Part shown: piece after piece, positions 62,727 to 64,000 of the stretch
Layout: the number at the start of each line of letters is the position of its first letter
Position numbering within the stretch: position 1 is the stretch's first letter
DNA from: Candidatus Defluviilinea proxima
Lineage (GTDB): Bacteria; Chloroflexota; Anaerolineae; Anaerolineales; Villigracilaceae
Assembly (NCBI GenBank): GCA_016721115.1
Contig: JADKIW010000001.1
Coordinates: 1,441,501-1,505,500 of the forward strand
Length of the DNA: 64,000 nt
Direction of reading: 5' to 3'
Translations under genes and position numbers: made by a program
Notes under the pieces: model-generated
What the model was told of the DNA's origin: nothing
The model's input: the letters and a program-made list of their open reading frames with translations, nothing else
Database searches by the model: none

Positions 62727-63646
62727 CATCCCTTACTGCTCTTCTCTCCATTATGTTCTTTCCAGCGGGCATCACCCTGATCTTGAGCGGCATGCTTTAT
62801 GAATGGGCAGATCGTAAGTTGGTGGCACGCTTCCAGAATCGTATCGGTCCGCGCTGGTTCCAGCCGTTTGCAGATACCATCAAGCTGTTGGTCAAAGAGG
62901 AAATCAAACCGCAGAGAATCAATAGTTTCCTTTTCTATGGTCTTCCCATCATCGCACTGACTGGCGCTTTGACCGCTGCACTGTACGCGCCGATCCTGGG
63001 TTTGGAGCCAATCCATTCCTTCCCCGGCGATCTGATCGTCACGCTCTACCTCCTGTCACTGCTGACCATGTGCATGGGGCTCGCAGGATGGAACGGCTCG
63101 AACCGTTTTTCCATGGTAGGCGCAACACGTACCTTGACCCAACTCTTTGCCTATGAGGCGCCTTTTCTGCTTGCCTTGTTGGGACCGGCGATTGTGACAG
63201 GCTCGTGGATGATCAAAGATGTTGTTGCCTATGCTGGAAATCATTGGCTGATCCTGACCCAGCCGGTGGGCTTCTTCATTGCATTGATCGGTTTGATGGG
63301 CAAGCTCGAATTACCACCCTTCGATGCCCCCGAAGCCGAGACTGAAATTGTCGCAGGTGCATTGACCGAGTATTCCGGGCGAGGCCTGGCTTTGTTCCAC
63401 ATCGGCAAATCGGTGGAATTGGTGGTGGCGGTCAGTCTGGTCACGGCCTTCTATTTGGGCGGCATTGGCAATCCGCTTTTCTTCCTGTGCAAGACACTTG
63501 TGATCGTCTTTCTTATGGCAATGCTCCAGGCCTTGTTGACCCGCCTGCGCATTGACCAGACCGTTGGCATGTGGTGGCGCTTCGGCGCATTGCTTGCCCT
63601 CTTCCAAATTCTGATCCTTGTTCTCCTGAAAGGATGGCTGGCATGA
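62723..63646 (+). CDS. NuoH/HycD/HyfC-like membrane subunit
   Basis: A 307-residue, about eight-helix protein that anchors the catalytic module to the membrane arm. Conserved features: LYEWADRKLVARFQNRIGPR, PFADTIKLLVKEEI, LFAYEAPFLLALLGPAIV, MGKLELPPFDAPEAETEIVA and TEYSGRGLALFHIGKSVEL. The acidic loop DAPEAETEI is the part that meets the large subunit and its bound cofactor. The start overlaps the large-subunit stop by four bases and the stop overlaps the ferredoxin-type gene by four. Confidence 0.92.
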   Translation: MTSLTALLSIMFFPAGITLILSGMLYEWADRKLVARFQNRIGPRWFQPFADTIKLLVKEEIKPQRINSFLFYGLPIIALTGALTAALYAPILGLEPIHSFPGDLIVTLYLLSLLTMCMGLAGWNGSNRFSMVGATRTLTQLFAYEAPFLLALLGPAIVTGSWMIKDVVAYAGNHWLILTQPVGFFIALIGLMGKLELPPFDAPEAETEIVAGALTEYSGRGLALFHIGKSVELVVAVSLVTAFYLGGIGNPLFFLCKTLVIVFLMAMLQALLTRLRIDQTVGMWWRFGALLALFQILILVLLKGWLA

Positions 63647-64000
63647 GAATCGGTTCCATGTTCAAGGATATTTTGGTGTCCTTTTTCTCCGCCCCGGTCA
63701 CGGAAAAATATCCATTTGAAAAACCCACAACCGCAGACCGCTTTCGCGGAAAACTCTTTTTCGATCCAACCAAATGCACGGGCTGTAACTTGTGCTCGAA
63801 GGATTGCCCTGCAAACGCGCTTGAGATCGTCATCCTGGACCGCGCTGCGAAACGCTTTGTCGCGCGTTACAACATGGACCGCTGCGTTTATTGTGCGCAG
63901 TGCATTCAATCCTGTAAATTCAAGTGTCTGGGCTTGTCGAAGGATGATTGGGAATTGGCGTCCCTTCACAAAGTGAACTTTGAGGTGCAATATGGAAAGG
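63643..64000 (+). CDS. NuoI/HycF-like 4Fe-4S ferredoxin subunit (partial)
   Basis: The first 119 residues of an 8-Fe ferredoxin-type subunit; the rest lies past the window edge. Two cluster motifs are visible: CTGCNLCSKDCPANALEI and CVYCAQCIQSCKFKCLGL, each CxxCxxCxxxC. It wires electrons from the external donor (ferredoxin or a formate dehydrogenase) to the small subunit. No NuoE, F or G genes are seen in the window, which is expected for a hydrogenase of this group. ATGA overlap with the HycD-like gene. Confidence 0.9.
   Translation, partial: MRIGSMFKDILVSFFSAPVTEKYPFEKPTTADRFRGKLFFDPTKCTGCNLCSKDCPANALEIVILDRAAKRFVARYNMDRCVYCAQCIQSCKFKCLGLSKDDWELASLHKVNFEVQYGK

Overview
The window looks like a chromosomal piece of a moderately AT-rich fermentative bacterium, most likely Chloroflexota, class Anaerolineae. 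This is an inference from the gene mix: lipoprotein sugar-binding proteins with short acidic/Thr-Pro linkers, several CUT1 sugar importers with LacI regulators, an ExeM/NucH-type secreted nuclease, a PadR-controlled ABC exporter and a group 4 [NiFe]-hydrogenase. No rRNA, tRNA, CRISPR array, transposase or integrase was seen.

Layout. (1) 1-3.4 kb, minus strand: a PadR regulator, ABC ATPase and MacB/FtsX-like permease (cut by the window edge) behind a near-consensus promoter overlapped by a repeated operator-like motif; then an internally duplicated membrane protein and a small helical protein. (2) 3.6-10.1 kb, plus strand: a DUF3597 protein, a 1441-residue secreted ExeM/NucH-like nuclease and a glycerate 2-kinase. 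(3) 10-29.7 kb, mostly minus strand and visibly AT-rich: a surface-polysaccharide locus with a polytopic GT39-like protein, an MraY/WecA-type initiating transferase, five glycosyltransferase genes (one encoding three fused catalytic domains), two FkbM-type methyltransferases, a third methyltransferase, a sulfotransferase, a secreted protein with four 97-residue repeats, and a Wzm/Wzt-type exporter. (4) 29.8-31.3 kb: comM (yifB).

(5) 31.3-55.4 kb: a carbohydrate island, all on the plus strand, bracketed by the real 3' end of comM and a second diverged copy of the comM 3' end (55,396-55,570). It holds two LacI-controlled modules. The first has a sugar ABC importer, a CE7-type acetyl esterase and sucrose phosphorylase. 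The second has another importer, GH31 and GH36 glycosidases, a FucU/RbsD mutarotase, an aldo/keto reductase, an FGGY kinase, a GatD-like dehydrogenase, a class II ketose-bisphosphate aldolase, a PfkB hexose-phosphate kinase and an unusual cytidylyltransferase-GHMP-kinase fusion. Read together, the second module could release galactose (or xylose) from alpha-glycosides, reduce it to the alditol, phosphorylate it and send it through tagatose phosphates to trioses without a PTS. That pathway is a hypothesis.

(6) 56-64 kb: a group 4 [NiFe]-hydrogenase operon laid out like complex I (J-, K-, L-, M/N-, A-, B-, C/D-, H- and I-like subunits). Both Ni-binding CxxC motifs are intact in the large subunit, but the small-subunit gene carries an apparent single-base frameshift. 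Such a complex would couple reduced ferredoxin (or formate) oxidation and H2 evolution to ion pumping, which fits sugar fermentation encoded next door.
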